A DNA stretch of 64,000 nt, from assembly GCA_031841125.1 (NCBI GenBank), contig CM063108.1, positions 47,948,122 through 48,012,121 on the forward strand, written 5' to 3'. The first letter of the stretch is position 1; every line of letters starts with the position of its first letter. This stretch comes from Acanthococcus lagerstroemiae. Its lineage: Eukaryota > Arthropoda > Insecta > Hemiptera > Eriococcidae. The notes below the pieces were generated by a model. That model was not told the DNA's origin. It searched no databases and saw only the letters and a program-made list of their open reading frames with translations. Shown in pieces: positions 14,334-29,300 of the stretch. Position numbers and translations under genes: made by a program.

Positions 14334-17300
14334 GTATTAATTTATTTTCGAATAGGTACAGGAAATCGCACCAAGCTGGAAAACAGAATTTTCCAAGACC
14401 GAAGAATTTTAAAATTATACCCAAGTAGCTGTTGAAAATCAACTTTTTCAGACTGGCATCATTTCACTGTCTGGTTGATTTTGCAACTCGTAATTACCCC
14501 TTAGAACCTCACGCATCCTTTCCAACAAGTTATTTCTCACTTACAGTACGGTTTTCTGTGCCGCATCTCCTATTGCATATTGATTACCGAACCATTCATA
14601 ATGTGTAATCTTAATTAGCTCGAAGGGAGACCTCTAGATGTCGAGTATATCCGGCTGTTTCATGCTATTCAAAGTGAAGAAATTCCAGGTCACATGTATC
14701 GTGGTTATACCTTGTTGAAAGCAAACCAGAAAACACCAGTCCGCCATATTGAGGTGACAACATGATTTGTTAAGTGCAATGTACTCTCTGTTATTTAAAA
14801 TAAATCCCAATCAATGGATTTATGTTTTTACACAGCGTTTCTCCGGCGAGAAAAGACCAATATGGTTCGTCTTCACTGGAATGGGATGTCATTGGCCATC
14901 AATGGGAGCTTCGCTAATGAAAATCCCGGTGTGTGCTGCCGTGATTCAAAAATGCCACCGACTTTTAGAGCCGAATGGAGTAAATCTAATTGATATTATC
15001 ACCAACGAGGATCCTAATATCTTCGACGATACTTTGAATTCGTTTATTGGCATCGGCGTCATCCAGGTAATGAGTTTTTGGAATGAAGAACTTTCGAAAA
15101 CTCGAGTAATTGGTAACATTTGTGATCTGCTTGTAGATTGCACTTGTAGATTTGCTTTCTTCAATTGGAATCTCGCCGGACGGAATGCTTGGATACTCAT
15201 TAGGAGAACTGGGCTGCGCTTATGCTGACGGATGTCTTACCACCGAGCAAACAATATTATCCGCATACTATCGTGGAATTACGTTCTTCGAAACCAAACT
15301 GATCCACGGCACAATGGCTGCACTTGGTGAGGACTGACCTGAGTATCCGTCCGCAACAAAATTGACCCCACAACTGTAACTGGGTTGCTCTTGTAGGTTA
15401 AGTAGGAAATACTGATATGTGTGGAGGGTAGTTGGTTCTTGAAGAACAGATTTTATCTGGGGGGTCGCGAGAATCTTGCCGTCATAATGGAGATGTATTT
15501 ACGTCTTTTATTCACCTTCATGTTGAGTATAAAAAAACTGATTAAACCAAATATTGTCGCACGAGTCTCTTGTTCTCCAAGTATAAATTCTACAAATTCA
15601 TGTACCTACTGAGAAATACCTATTTTATCTTCAGGGTTGGGATATAAAGAGGCAAGGCTCATTGTACCACCAGAAATTGACATAGCATGTCACAATGGAT
15701 CAAGTAATTGCTCTATTTCCGGCCCTACTGCTGCTGTGAAGAAATTCATCGCACAGATGAAAGCGAAGGACATTTTCGTAAAAGAAGTTCACGCTGCAAG
15801 TATTGCTTATCATAGTCGTTATATTGCTGCAGTTGAACCACGAATGTTGGCGTATATGAGAAAAGTAGGTACACCTTTTGAGTATGTATAATTATTACCA
15901 GGAGATAAATTCTGATACATTGAAGAAGTAGAATATGCTTTTATGCGAACAACTGCACAATTAACTTTGGGTGGGTGGGCTAAGCTATCAACGGAATATA
16001 GGGGTCAGTCTTAGAACCTTGATCCAGAATTGAGAAGTCTTGAAACTGAGCAGCAAATTGCCGGCATTGCCTAGTGAAGGCAGATGTACCATAGAGCGCA
16101 TGTAAGCCATTTTACAAAGGAAGGGCAGTGTCGCATTAGATAGATACAAACACCACCCCAGGACAGATCACAATTGAACCAATTTGGTTTTCTCACCTGC
16201 AGTTTTGTTCCTCACATATTTCAGGTGATTCCGAAACCTAACTTACGCAGTGAGAAATGGATATGTACTTCTGCTCCAGAAACAGATTGGTCTAAGGACG
16301 TAATAAAGTACGCAACAGCCGAATATTTTACGCGCAGTTTAATAAATCCAGTTTATTTCGAAGAAGGATTACACCATATTCCTGATAATGCTATTGTCAT
16401 TGAAATCGCACCGCACGGCCTCTTGCAGTCCATTCTGAAACGAAATCTGAAACCGACCGTTAGCAATGTTTCCTTATCGTTGAGGAATTCGGCCGAAAAC
16501 CTAGATTTCTTGTTCACTGCTATTGGAAAGTAAGAATTTCATGTACAAATATTTCTATCAAACCGCTAGAGAAATTACACAAGAAGGAAAACTGGTCAAC
16601 ACGACTCCATAACACTAGCGCCATTTACATGGTTACTTATCATCTGTTCAGAATTTTCGAGGCCGGGGTCAATCCTCAACTTCACAAACTGTATCCTAAG
16701 GTAGAATTTCCAGTTAGCAAAGGCACTCCAATGATCTCACCTCTGATTCGGTGGGAACATAGCAGCGACTGGTTCGTAGCATGGTATTCACTGGAGAAGG
16801 AAAACCAGTCTGGGGGACGAACAATACCAGTTTCATTGGCCGACAATGACTTTCGATATTTACGAGGTCACGTAGCAGATGGAAGAAATTTATACCCTGC
16901 TACTGGATATTTGGTATGATATGTCCGCAGGGACGTACCGAAGGGAGGCAACTTACCTCCCCCCCCCCTCCATAGGAATTTTCCACTCAGCAGTTGGGAA
17001 AATTTACCTTTTCAGACAGGCGAGTAGGGAAAATGGGAAAATCCAACAAGTCAAGTTTTTTTTTTCTTTTTTTTCTGCCTTGATACTAGAGAATTTTGAG
17101 TTGAGTCAGTTGGTAAGATCCAACAGGTCAAAAGATGTTTTTTTTTGCTTTGATACTTAGGAATTCTGAGAGTTGAGTCCGCGTTGAGACTTCCACGATT
17201 TTTACCCCCCCCCCCCCCCGCAAAACTTTTCTGTACGTCCCTGTATGTCCGGCAGAAGTGTAATGAAACTTTCATTTCTTGATGTGATCAGACATATTCA

Positions 17301-20300
17301 CCTATAATTAATTATCCAGGTTCTCGTGTGGGAAACCTTGAGTCAAATTCAAGGACAATCCTCTTCAAACGTATCGGTTGTGTTTGAAAATGTTAAGTTT
17401 GAAAGATCTACTAATATTCCGAAAGAAGGTAAGTGTACTTATGATAGAATAAACAGTATGTTGGTGTCTATCATTTAAAGTTATGTAAGATCTCTGAAAT
17501 TTAATGAGCGAGATTCATGGATCTGGGTAATTTTAATTTCGATAAGAGCTTATGAAAGTCCCTTAGCGAAGGTCTAAGCAGTCCGTAACTGAAAACTCCT
17601 TGATTAGATGTGTATTTAACAATTCGGACTTAGCAGCGAGGTGGCGCACTGATGTCGTTTTACAACTTTTCATTGAATTTCTTATCAACATTAGGATAAA
17701 AATGTACGATTTTATCCTAAAGTTGATAAGAATACAAAAGCACTAGATGTTGTTGAAAACTTCCGCCAGATGTCAGCCATATTACGTAGTTCGGTCCGAA
17801 TGTAAGAGATACATTCATTTTAGGTGAAATATTGTTCACGGTAACGATTCACAAAGGCAGCGGTACTTTTGAGGTGGTTGAAGGAGAGGCAGCAGTGGTC
17901 ACAGGCCGGATTTATGTACCAGAAAGTATCAAGGAAGAATCCATCAACATGCCACCTCTGGCAGACAACACTATAACTTGGCAGGGGCTTCCGCTGAACA
18001 GCAGTGAAATCTATAAGGAGTTGAATTTGCGGGGTTACAATTACTCTGGACTATTCAAAGGACTCACATATGCCAATAACGAAGGTACCTATAAAGTGTA
18101 TTTTACACATATGTTTGTATGGATATATCATCTTCATTGATGAATTACTTTCTGGGTTTCAACCCGTTTTTGGGCGCAATCGACCATCTTATCACGTCGT
18201 CAGTTTAACTGATGATAAGAGGAAGCAGAGTCTAAGATAATGTAGTGCATCTCGCATTTGTTACTGCGACAACTCATATGCGAAGAATAATTTATAGTTA
18301 GTAATACAGGAGCGGGAGAGGAGAGGGTCAGTCACCTCACATGAACCTTCTCCCCTCAGAAAATTTAATTTTCTCTCGTATTCCTTCCTCTCCTCGAATA
18401 GTGAGCATTTTAAATATTGCATACCTGTAGAAACATGACTCTCTTCGCGAAATCAAAAATACTTCCAAATGTAAAAAAACTAATTTATGAAATCCATGCA
18501 ATGATCTTCGATGGAACTATTTGAATGTGATATATTACAGGTATCACGATAATAGCAAAAAGTATAACGGAACTCAACGAAATGTTACAAGAATCAAATA
18601 CGGTAGGAAAGGAAGCGTGGCTATAAATTAACCTTTTGAAAAAACAAAAATAATGACCGGCGATCGAGAGCAACAGATAATAATAAAGGAAAAAATTTTA
18701 GAGAAAACATCTAAATTTGTATACCTGGGCCAAACGATATCTTTTGAGAATCAGACAAGCAAGGAAATAAATCGTAGGATAACTTTAGGTTGGAAAAAAT
18801 GCTGGGAATTGAAAGAAATAATGAGGCCCCCATCAAAATAAATTGTAAAATCTTTAATAATACTATTGTTCCAGCGATTATCTATGGCAGTCAAACCGAG
18901 TTCCTCACCAAAAAAGAAGAAAACCAAATTAGAACTACTCAAAATTCAATGGATGAATCTATGCTGGGGGTTTAGAAAAGAGACAAAATCAGAATTTCGA
19001 AGATTAAAGAAAAATTAAAAAGTAATCTCGACCTCAATCAGGCAGCGAAGAGATCAAAATGGGAACGGGCGGGTCATGTCGCCAGAATAAAAGATGACCG
19101 CTGGTCATACAAAATCCAATACTGGTTTTTAAAGAAAGGACGAAAGCGGGGTAGGCAGCAGACGAAGTGGCGAGATGAAATAACGAATTTCTTACTAAAC
19201 CAAAACTGCAAAGAAATTGCCAGCGTGAGACCGGAGTGGCAGAGGGTGAAGGAGGCCCACGCTATATGTAACTTAGATATAGATAACACTACATTATAGA
19301 ATAGACATAATATATCTTATAAGTATACTTAATGCTGTACACAGCCCTGTAGAGAGAAAAAGAGGGCCTCGGGGAATTTCCACGCCCCCTTCTTCCAGTT
19401 CAATTTGTTCTTTTGTTAGATGGGAAAAAATTATAAGCTACGGGATAAGAGGTTTCTTTCATGGTGTAAGGAGTGATTGCTGATTTGATTAACAGTATGA
19501 TTGAAATTCAGTCCTTTTAAAAATATCAGGCTCCCTTGAAAGGCCGGACCCGGGGTATTTCCCTCCTCCCCCGTGGACAGGGTTGGCTGTAGAAGACTAT
19601 AATAAATATAAAAAATGTTACAGGGACAGCTGGACGGATCGCATGGACGAATAATTTTGTTGTATTCATGGATAGCATGTTACAAATGAAAATTCTGGGA
19701 AAAGATACAAAACGTTTGTATATACCTACAGCGATTCAAAAACTAGTCATAAATACTAAGAAGCATTTTGAAACGTTGGAGAAACTAAACAAAGACAACC
19801 CAGGTAATGAAAAATCAGTAGATATTTGGACTACCTACTTGTGATAATTACTATGTGTAGAATGTAGTTGCTCGACTACTCGTAAAAATAAATATTTGCA
19901 AATGAAAATAAGTTATAATCGCGTGAGTACAGATTTGAATAGTTCGTATTCAAAAGAAAAATCGTGTTTTAATTTTCAGAATTTCCGGTCTATGTTTACC
20001 CGGACATTGATTTAGTTCAGTCCGGCGGTATCGAAGTAAAAAGCGTGAAAATTATCTCAATAAATCGCAAAGCAATAACTGATAAACTAGTGCTCGAAAC
20101 GTATCAGTTCATACCTTATTTTTGTGAACAAGTAAGATGATTATTTATCATATTCAGGGCTGTTAAGACTTGAGAGGAAATCCGAGTCCGGAGCAAAAGA
20201 TAATAATAATAACTAAATAAATAAATAAATAAGGAAAAATGTGCGATTTTACTTTTAACCCTGTCGAAAATCATAATTTTGAGCTCGAAACCTCACAAAA

Positions 20301-23300
20301 GAAAGATCAGGCAACGTAAAAAAAGAAAGGATAATAACATATCCAAGGCCCTAGAAAAGTCCGGGCTCGGGGGACTTCCTCTTTCCCTCCTCCCTGTCAT
20401 CAGGTCTGATCACATTACAAGCAAATTATGACGAAAGTGTAATATAGAAATACTTGGTTTAGGGTACGTTACCCTGGCCCCCCCAAATTTGATTTTAGAC
20501 CCGATTTTGGGTTAGGGGAAATGTACCCGAAATGTACCCAAATGTACCGCTATTATTACAAAATGTACCTCCTCCCCTTGCGAAGGGGGAACTAAAGTCC
20601 TTTGGTGGGGCCAGGGTAACGGGAGCCCCCCCAATTTGTCTGATTTCGTCAAATTTGGTTCGAATGAAATGTACCCGAAATGTACCGAAATGTACCACCA
20701 ATTATCTGAAATGTACCCCGTTTATAGCCGCGGGGGGGAGGATTCAAGTTGGTGGGGCTGTGGTAACGTTAGCCCCCCCATTTGTTCCAATATCTCCGAA
20801 TTTGGGCAGAATGAAATGTACCCGAAATGTACCGAAATGTACCACCAATTATCTGAAATGTACCCCGTTTATAGCCGCGGGGGGGAGGATTCAAGTTGGT
20901 GGGGCTGTGGTAACGTTAGCCCCCCCATTCGTTCCACCTTCACCGAATTTGGGCAGAATGAAATGTACCCGAAATGTACCGAAATGTACCATCAATTATA
21001 TAAAATGTACCCCCTCCCTTCCCATGTAATGACCAAAAGTATGAGGGGGCCGAAATGAATTAGAGCTTCCAACTTAGCTGATTTCGTCAAATTTGGTTCG
21101 AATGAAATGTACCCGAAATGTACCGAAATGTACCACCAATTATCTGAAATGTACCTCCCTTATCGCCGCAGGGGGGAGGATCAAATATGGTGGGGCTGTG
21201 GTAATGTTAGCCCCCCCCTCCCCATTTGTTCCACGTTCACCGAATTTGGGCAGATTGAAATGTACCTGAAATGCACCAAAATGTACCACCAATTATATGA
21301 AATGTACCCCCTTCATCGCCGCAGAGAGAGGATGAAATTTGGTGTAACTGAAAAACGGAAGGTGTTATTTTACTATACCGTGTTAGTGTCGGAAATTGAT
21401 ATTTGTTGCTATAGCCTGCGATTGAAAAACAGGTGAGCGCCACAGTCTACAATCTTCAACTAACAAAATTTATACAGACCATCAATAATTTGCTGTACCT
21501 CCAGATAATTTTGCATCAATATTGTCCATGGGTGAATTCAGCAAAGTGATTATTGGTATCGCGCGGGAAAATATGATAAGCATAAGATTTGATTCATCCA
21601 CAGGAAGTCCTTATAGTAATTTCAGTCACCAGCGGAGATTTTGTGTTTTGTAAATTTGTAAAGGAACGTGAAATTTAAATATTCCGTGTTAGTGTCAAAA
21701 ATTTATAGGTATGTTGCTAAATTGTGTGATTGAAAGACAGTTGAGCACCGCAATCTACGCAGTCTTCAACCAACAAACAATGTAAGTATAAATAATTTAC
21801 ACTTATTATCTCCATGTGATTTTGTATCAACACTACCCATGGATGAATTTAGCAAAATTATTACAGGTATCGTGCGGGAAAATTTGATATAAAATTCCAT
21901 TCATCTGTAGGAAGTCCTTATCCTTATTGGTAATGAAGATTCATTTGAGACTGAACAAGCAGTTTAATTCCTATTCCGTGTTGTGTAAGTTTGTAAAATG
22001 ATGTAAATAAGTCAGAGTACAAGCACCTGCGAAGCGATTTGGAATCTGTCTTCATTGCTGTTTGCTTAGAACTCCACATGCAGCAGTGTTGTATACTCAT
22101 ATCTACCAAAAAAAAATTATTCGTGCCATTCAATGTAAAAAGGATCAACAATTAAATGAACTTGTTACAACCGATCGATAGTTACGTTTTAATGAGCAGA
22201 ACTAATCGATGTATGTATGTATACATGTTTATGTGGCATGGAAGAGTGGAAGGCACTGATTTGTGTCACATCTGGTGTTCATTCAGCGAAAGATGCCTAC
22301 TGCTATTTCTGTGGACCCAAATCAAATAACTGACAAAAAAGTAATAAAATGAAAAATGTAAGGGTTTTAGCATTTGTTCAGTTTAGTTTTTTTTCAACGG
22401 TACGAGATTTGTCACTATGTAGTCGCTCAGATTTAAGACGTAGTTAAAACACTGGATGAAGAGGGCAGGTTTCGAGTGATTTGTTATGTATTTAGTAAAG
22501 CATCACATTTCCGGGGTTTGGTGGGAAAGCAAATATCCCACAAGTATAAGAACCGAAAAGGAATAGCCTTTCAAAAAGTCTAAGTATTCGAAATCCCATT
22601 CGCAGTGTATGTTGTGATATGCTTAACTTCCGAACTCGCACATTCCTATTTCAATCGGATTTAACAGCTTAAAATAAGGTATGTAATCAGAATATTCGCT
22701 TTCTTGCCCGGGGGAGAGGTAACAGTTTACCGAAACCTTTTATCTTTAAAAATGGTGTGTGGTTTTACGAGATTCTTTCAGTGCTGAAATGTTTGCAGTG
22801 GCATTCATATTATAAGTCGTATGGTAATCGTGCTTTTATCCAAGAGTGAATACGGAAGGGAAAGGGCGTGGATAGATCATGGAATAAAAATTATTATTTC
22901 ATTTGATAAATTGTCAATTTTTCATTTTTCGATCGTATCCCTGCCCCGTCTCCGAAAACAAAATTCTCGATTGTTCGGATGGTAATTATTCTTTTTCGTG
23001 GAACTTTTACTTTTCAATTAAAATAATTTCTAGAGCCTAGAAGTGGACCTCGCCGCAGACTCCGAATACTTTTCTCAATTTTTCGTACTTCAAAAACTAT
23101 GGATCGTGAACCTGTTTTATTGTTTCGACTGAAACGTTGATGAACACGAGGGGTGGATCCTGGGGACCAACAGCAAAAATCTAATTTTTGATTTTTCGGC
23201 AATTAAAAATCATTTTTGGTCAGTAGTTTATTTTTTCGACTGAAATATTTTGTGAGCCCGAAGGGTTGACCCCGCTCCCAACTCCGGAAGTCTAATTCTC

Positions 23301-26300
23301 GAGTCTTCAGGCTACAAAAATAATTTACCGCGAACCGCCTTTTTCCTTGAACGGAAGTCGTTTGTGGACCTGGTGAGTAGACCCCCACCGGCACCGAAAA
23401 TATAATTCTCGATTTTTCAGCGTTTAGGAATATTTTTGATGACCTCTGTTAATTTTTGCAATTGGAATCTTTCGTGGGTCCAATTCTGGAAGTCTCATTC
23501 TCGAATTTGCAGGCTTGAACAATTATTTCCAGTGAACCTCTTAATTTGTTGATCGAAGTAATTTGTGGAACCTGGGGGTCGACCCCCACCCCAACTCCGA
23601 AAATCTAACTCTCGATTATTCAAACTTTTAAATTATTTTGTGGACGAAAATCGAATTTTCGATTTTTTGGCCTTTAGAAATATTTTTAGTGACCTTTTCC
23701 GTTTTTCAGTTGTAATCATTTGTGGGGTCTAATGGTTGAGTCCCGATGAGCTGACCCCGCCCTCAACTCTGCAAATCAAACTCTCGATATTTCTGACGTG
23801 AAAAATGATTTTCGATTGTTTAAGTCTGTTGTGGTTCCGAGGGGTGGACCATCACCTCAACTCCGGAAGTCTAATTATCGATTTTTCAGGCTTGAACAAT
23901 AATTTTCCGCGAACCCCTTATTTTGTTGATCGAAGTATTTTGTGGATTCGACATGTGGACCCTCAACCCTAACTCCGAAAATCAAATTCTCGAATCTTCG
24001 GACTTCAATATTCATTTTTCGTGAACCTTTCATTTTTTTGAATAAAATCTATTGTGGACTTGAGGGGTGAAGCTCGTTCTGAACTCTGAAAATCTAATTC
24101 TCGATTCTTCAAATTTCTGAATTATTTTACGTAAGCCTCCCCTTTTTTCAACTGATACATTTTCTACACGGGAAAAGTAGAGTCGCGCCCCCAACACCAA
24201 AAGAGTATATTTTCGAGTTTTCGTTGGTGAACTTTTTTATTTATTTATTTATTGAAATAATTCGTGGATCCGTAGGGTAGACCACATCCCACCTCCAGAA
24301 ATCAAATTCTCGATTATAGATGTTGAAAAACAATTTTCCATAAACCCCTTATTTTTAATCGAGATCTTTTGTGGATCAAGGAATAACTCTCCCACCCACG
24401 ACGAAAATCAAAAAAACTCGATTTTTCAGCTTCTCAAAGTTATTCTTGGTGAACGACTTATTTTTTCAATTCAAATAATACGTTAATCCTCTTCTAATAA
24501 TTTACGTTTGTTTTAATAATAGTTAGATTATAGCAGCAAGGCAATAACACTCTCAGTAAATAAAAATAATAATAAAATATTGTGAACCCGATGGACTGTC
24601 TCCGCCCCCAACTCCGGAAATTGAATTCTTTATTTTATCGGCTTAAGAAATAATTTTCCGTGAGCCCATGCTTATTTCTTTGTTCGCAGTATTTTGTGGA
24701 CCCGAGGACGAGTGATCCGCCGCCCACAACTTCGAAAATCTAATTCTTGATTTTTCGATCGTCAGAAATATTTTTGGTGACCATTTTTGTATTTTAATTG
24801 GAATCTTTTATGGGGCCGAGGGGTCGACCACACCCCCAACTTTGGAAGTCCAATTCTCGAATATTCAGGCTTTATAAATAATTTTCCGCGAACCTCTCAT
24901 TTTGTTGATCGAAGCTTTTTGTGGATCAGACGGGTGCCCCCTCCCCATCCCCAACCCCCAATCACAAAAATATTATTTTCGATATTTTGGCCTTTAAAAG
25001 TACGTATTGTTGCTATAATTTATTTTTCGGTCGAAATCTAATGTGGATTTGAGAGGTAAAACGCATCCCGAATTCCTGGAAATCTACCTCTCGATGCTTC
25101 AAACTTTGCAATTGTTTTTAACTTCTTTTTGCGATTGATACATTCTGTAGACTCAAAAAGTAGACCCCCCGTCCAAACCCTGAAAGTGTAATTATTGATT
25201 TTTCGGCCTTTAAAAAATTACTTTCGATGAACTGTTCATGTTTTCTATAGGACCAAAGGATTGACACTGCTCCCAACTCCGGAAGTCTAATTCTTGATTC
25301 TTCAGTCTTCAACAATAGTTTTCTTTGGACCCTTTACTTTGTTAATCGATGTATTATATGGATCAGAGGGGAGCATTCCTCGCCCCAACTCCGGTCATGA
25401 AATTCTTGATTGTTAGGGGTAGAAAGATGATTTTCCATAACCCTTCTATTGTTCGATCGAAATCATATGTAGACCCAAGGGATAGACCCCCCCCCCCGTT
25501 GCCTGCTAAAATTTAAATCTCGATTTTCCGGGCTTTCAGATTTATTCTTGATGAAATTTTTATTTTTTCGATTCAAATCTATTGTGGTCCCGATGTGTTG
25601 ACCCCACCTCCAACTCTGGAAATCAAATTCTCGATTTTTCTGACGTGAAAAATAATTTTCGATGAACCCCCTTATTTTTCTGATCGAAGTCTTTGGTGGA
25701 GCCGCGGGGTGGTACCCCACCCGAACTCCGAAAATCTAATTCTCGATTTTTTGGCCTTTAGAAATATTTTTAGTGACCTTTTCCCTTTTCCATTTTTCAG
25801 TTGTTATCATTTGCGGGGTCAAATGGTTCAGTCCCGATGGGTTGACCCGGCCCCAACCCTGGAAATCTAATACTCGATTTTTCTGACGTGAAAGATAATT
25901 TTCGGCGATCCCCTTATTTTTCTGATCGAAGTCTTTGTTGGACCCGAGGAGTGGAATCCCACCCCAATTCCGAAAATCTAATTTTCGATTTTTTGCCCTT
26001 TAAAAATATTTTTCGCCTCTGGAAGTCTACTTCTCGATTTTTCAGTCTTGAACAATAATGTTCCGTGAACCTCTGTTTCGTTGGTCGAAGTATTTTGTGG
26101 ATCTGATAGGTAAACCTACACCCGCAACTCCGAAAGTCTAATTTTCGATTTTGAATTATTAAATATTTATTTTTGTTTTTTTGATAAAATCTATTGCGGA
26201 CTTGAGGGGTGAAGCCCATCCTGAACTCCGGAAATCTAATTCTCGATTTTTCAACGTCTGAATTATCTTTCATAAACCTCCTCTCATTTCGATTGCCACA

Positions 26301-29300
26301 TTTTTTAGACTCAAAAAGTGGATTCTTGCTCTCAACAATTCTTGATTTTTCGGCCTTTAAAATTATTTTTGATGAACTCTTCATTTCTCCGAGGGGTTGA
26401 CCACACTCCCAACTTCGGACATTTGTCTCGATTTTTCAGGCTTGAACGACGATTGTCTGTGAACCTCTTATTTTGTTAATGGAAGTGTTTTGTGGATCTG
26501 AGGGGTAAACCCTCACCCTAACCCCAGAAATCTAATTCTCGATTTTCAGCCTCTCAAATTTATTCCTGGTGATTGTTTATTTTTTCAATTGAAATCTTAT
26601 GTGAGACCGAAGAGTTGACCCCACCCCAGACTTGGAAATTAAAATCTCGATTTTTCAGGCTTCAAAATTATTTTTTGCTAAACTTATATTTATGTTGGAT
26701 CGAAGTCTTTTGTGGATCCAAGGGGTGGACCCCCACTTACACGCCGAAAATCTACAGGCTTGAAAAATTGTTTTCCAAAACCATAGTTGTTGTATTAAGT
26801 CTCCTGTGGACTCGAAGGGTGGTGCCCCCACCCACAAGTCCGAACATTCTAATTCACGAATTTTCGGCCTATAAAGATATTTTTGGTAACCTTTTTATTT
26901 TTTCAATTCGTAGATTTTTGGGGGCTGAGGAGTGCACCCCGCTCCCAATTCTGTAAGTCTAATTCATGATTTTCCGTCTTGAACAGTACTTTACCGCGAA
27001 CCCCTTATTTTGTCGATATAACTACTTTGTGCATCTAAGGGGTGGACCCAACTCCCAACTCCGAAAATCAAATTCTCGATTTTTCAGACTTAAGAAATAA
27101 ATTCTCCTTCAAACTCTTTTGTTCTGATCGGAAGTGTTTTGTGGACCTGAGGAGTAGAATTCTCAATTTTTCGGTCTTTAAAAATATTTTTGGAGACCTT
27201 TTTATTTTTTCAATTGGGATCTTTCGTGCAGCCGTTTATCTACTTTAAACATTATTTTTCGATAAATGTGACCGTCCAAATTAAAAGGGCACGTCGGTCT
27301 AAAACATTAATTTTACAGGAGACACTTAAAGATTCAAACGGGAGTCTCGAGAACGCGATAGCCTATAGACGTCCACTCTTGCGCTCTATCACTTTTGCTT
27401 TTTCGAGTTCAGAGACTCACAGTGTTAAACAGTACTCTTTGACCTACCAAAATCGAACATAATCTCGAAGTCGATTTTTTTGGACCGAAGTGCCCTTTCA
27501 GTATGGACAGTCACAATTTTTTTTTTTTTTCATCTAATTGTTTTGGTGATCCGATGGTGGACCCCCGCCTCAGGCGTTGAAAATTTAATTCTCGATTCTT
27601 CAGAATTTAATGCTTATTCTTCGAGTAGTTTTTATTCTCACGATCTGAATCTTTTGTGGACTCGAGAGGTGAACCCCTTTTTCCCGGTTGTTCGAATTTT
27701 GAAACTTATGTTTCATAAACTTGATTATTTGTTTCGATCGGTAGTTTTGTGAAGTCAAGAGATAGATTGTCGCCTCAGCTTTGAAAATTTAACTATCGAT
27801 TTTTCGGATCTGGTTGAACTTTTTATTTTTCCTATTTCATCTTTCATGAGTTGGAGGGGTGTCCCCCACCTCCAACTTCGAAAATCTGTTTTTCAATTTT
27901 CGAGACTTTATTGGTGACCCTCTGTGAATTGAAATCTCATGTGGATAAGTAATTGAGCATCCCGGCGCAGTGAGTCCAGTATGAAAATCACAGGAAGGGT
28001 AAAGGGAGAAGAAGGCGGATTATCCCAGTCAGAAAGGAAGAGGGCGCACGCCAGAAACTAAAATCAGTGCAAGAGGAAATGAAAGTCGAGGAAAATTTTT
28101 ACGACAGTATGGATCAAGCTTTAAAAAACACGGTTGAAGAGTTTGGAGTGACGAGGGTTAAAGAGAAAACCAGGGATAAGCTTTCAAAATAGACTCTCGA
28201 ATCAGGAAGAATAACCTTTGGAAAAATAGAAATAAAACACCATTGGACAAACCTGAACGAACTAAAATACAAAAATTGGTGAAGAAAAATGTTAGAGAAC
28301 ATATTAAGAAATATGATTAGGAAAAAATTCCAGATATTTTGGAAGAAAGTTGGTCCACCAAAAAAGTTAGGCTCGAACTCGATGGGCGAAGCTAAAAGAT
28401 CAGACAGGAAAAGTGACTAAGAATCAAGAACAAATTCTAGAGGCAGCAACAATTTTTTACGAGGACTTATACCGCGAGCAAAACACGAGCTCATGAAAAT
28501 AGCAAAAACTGGAGGGTGAAAGGAGGAAGAAATCCCGGAAATAATGGAGAGAGAAGTGGAATACGTACTAAATATGTAGACTGAAAAATGACATAGCCCC
28601 AGGACCGGATGGAATTACGAACGAAATGCTGAAAAGGATTGGCGATCAGAGAGTGCCACACCAGGTTAAAATATTTAACAAAATCGGAATTATGAAAACA
28701 TGACCAAAACAGTGGAACTTGCCCAAAATAATATTATTACACAAACAAGGAGGGAGGAACTCATTGAAAATTACAGGCCAATATGCTTAACATCGAACAT
28801 CTTTAAAGCATGTATGGCAGTCTTAAAAAGAAAGCTATTGAGGGAATGCAAAAAAGCTGGCCTCAAACTGAATGGTAGCAAATCAAAAATAATCGGAAGA
28901 GTGGAAAGAAAAAATCTAATAATCGATGGGCAAGAGATAGAAGAGGAAACAGAATCGAATATCTGTAGAACAGATTATTAGTTTCGAAGAAAGAGATAAA
29001 GGAATTATGAGGGCGTATTAAACAGGGGTGGAACAACCTCTGGGCATTAAAATGTATTTTTTGCCGGAATTTCAACACCTTCCTCAAAATGGAAGCACTA
29101 AATAGCTCAAGGGTACCAGCTCTCAAGTATGGAGTACAAACCTGGTCCCTTACAGGAGACAAATCGTGAAGCTACAAATTACGTTCAGATCTATGTTGAG
29201 GAAACTTCTAGGACTACGATGGGTAGACAAAATCTCAAATGAAAAACTGTACGAAATGGCTGGAGGCGAGGATATAGGATATAATGTCGAACAATTTAAG

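Noticed and set aside
14619..14625. Using the acceptor ttaattag (ends 14618) for FAS exon 7
   Set aside because: It gives the wrong phase. The acceptor ending at 14625 restores the frame [12 protein letters not shown].
20532..21436. Overlapping open frames of 100-165 codons, with twins at 31619-32145
   Set aside because: They come from the 147-bp tandem unit (the AAATGTACC clusters read as MYPKCTEMY repeats in one frame) and exist in two frames at once. No protein family is recognisable.
24787..27752. Several open frames of 60-156 codons on both strands
   Set aside because: They lie in the degenerate 110-bp array, have no codon-like constraint, and repeat the same motif in shifted frames.
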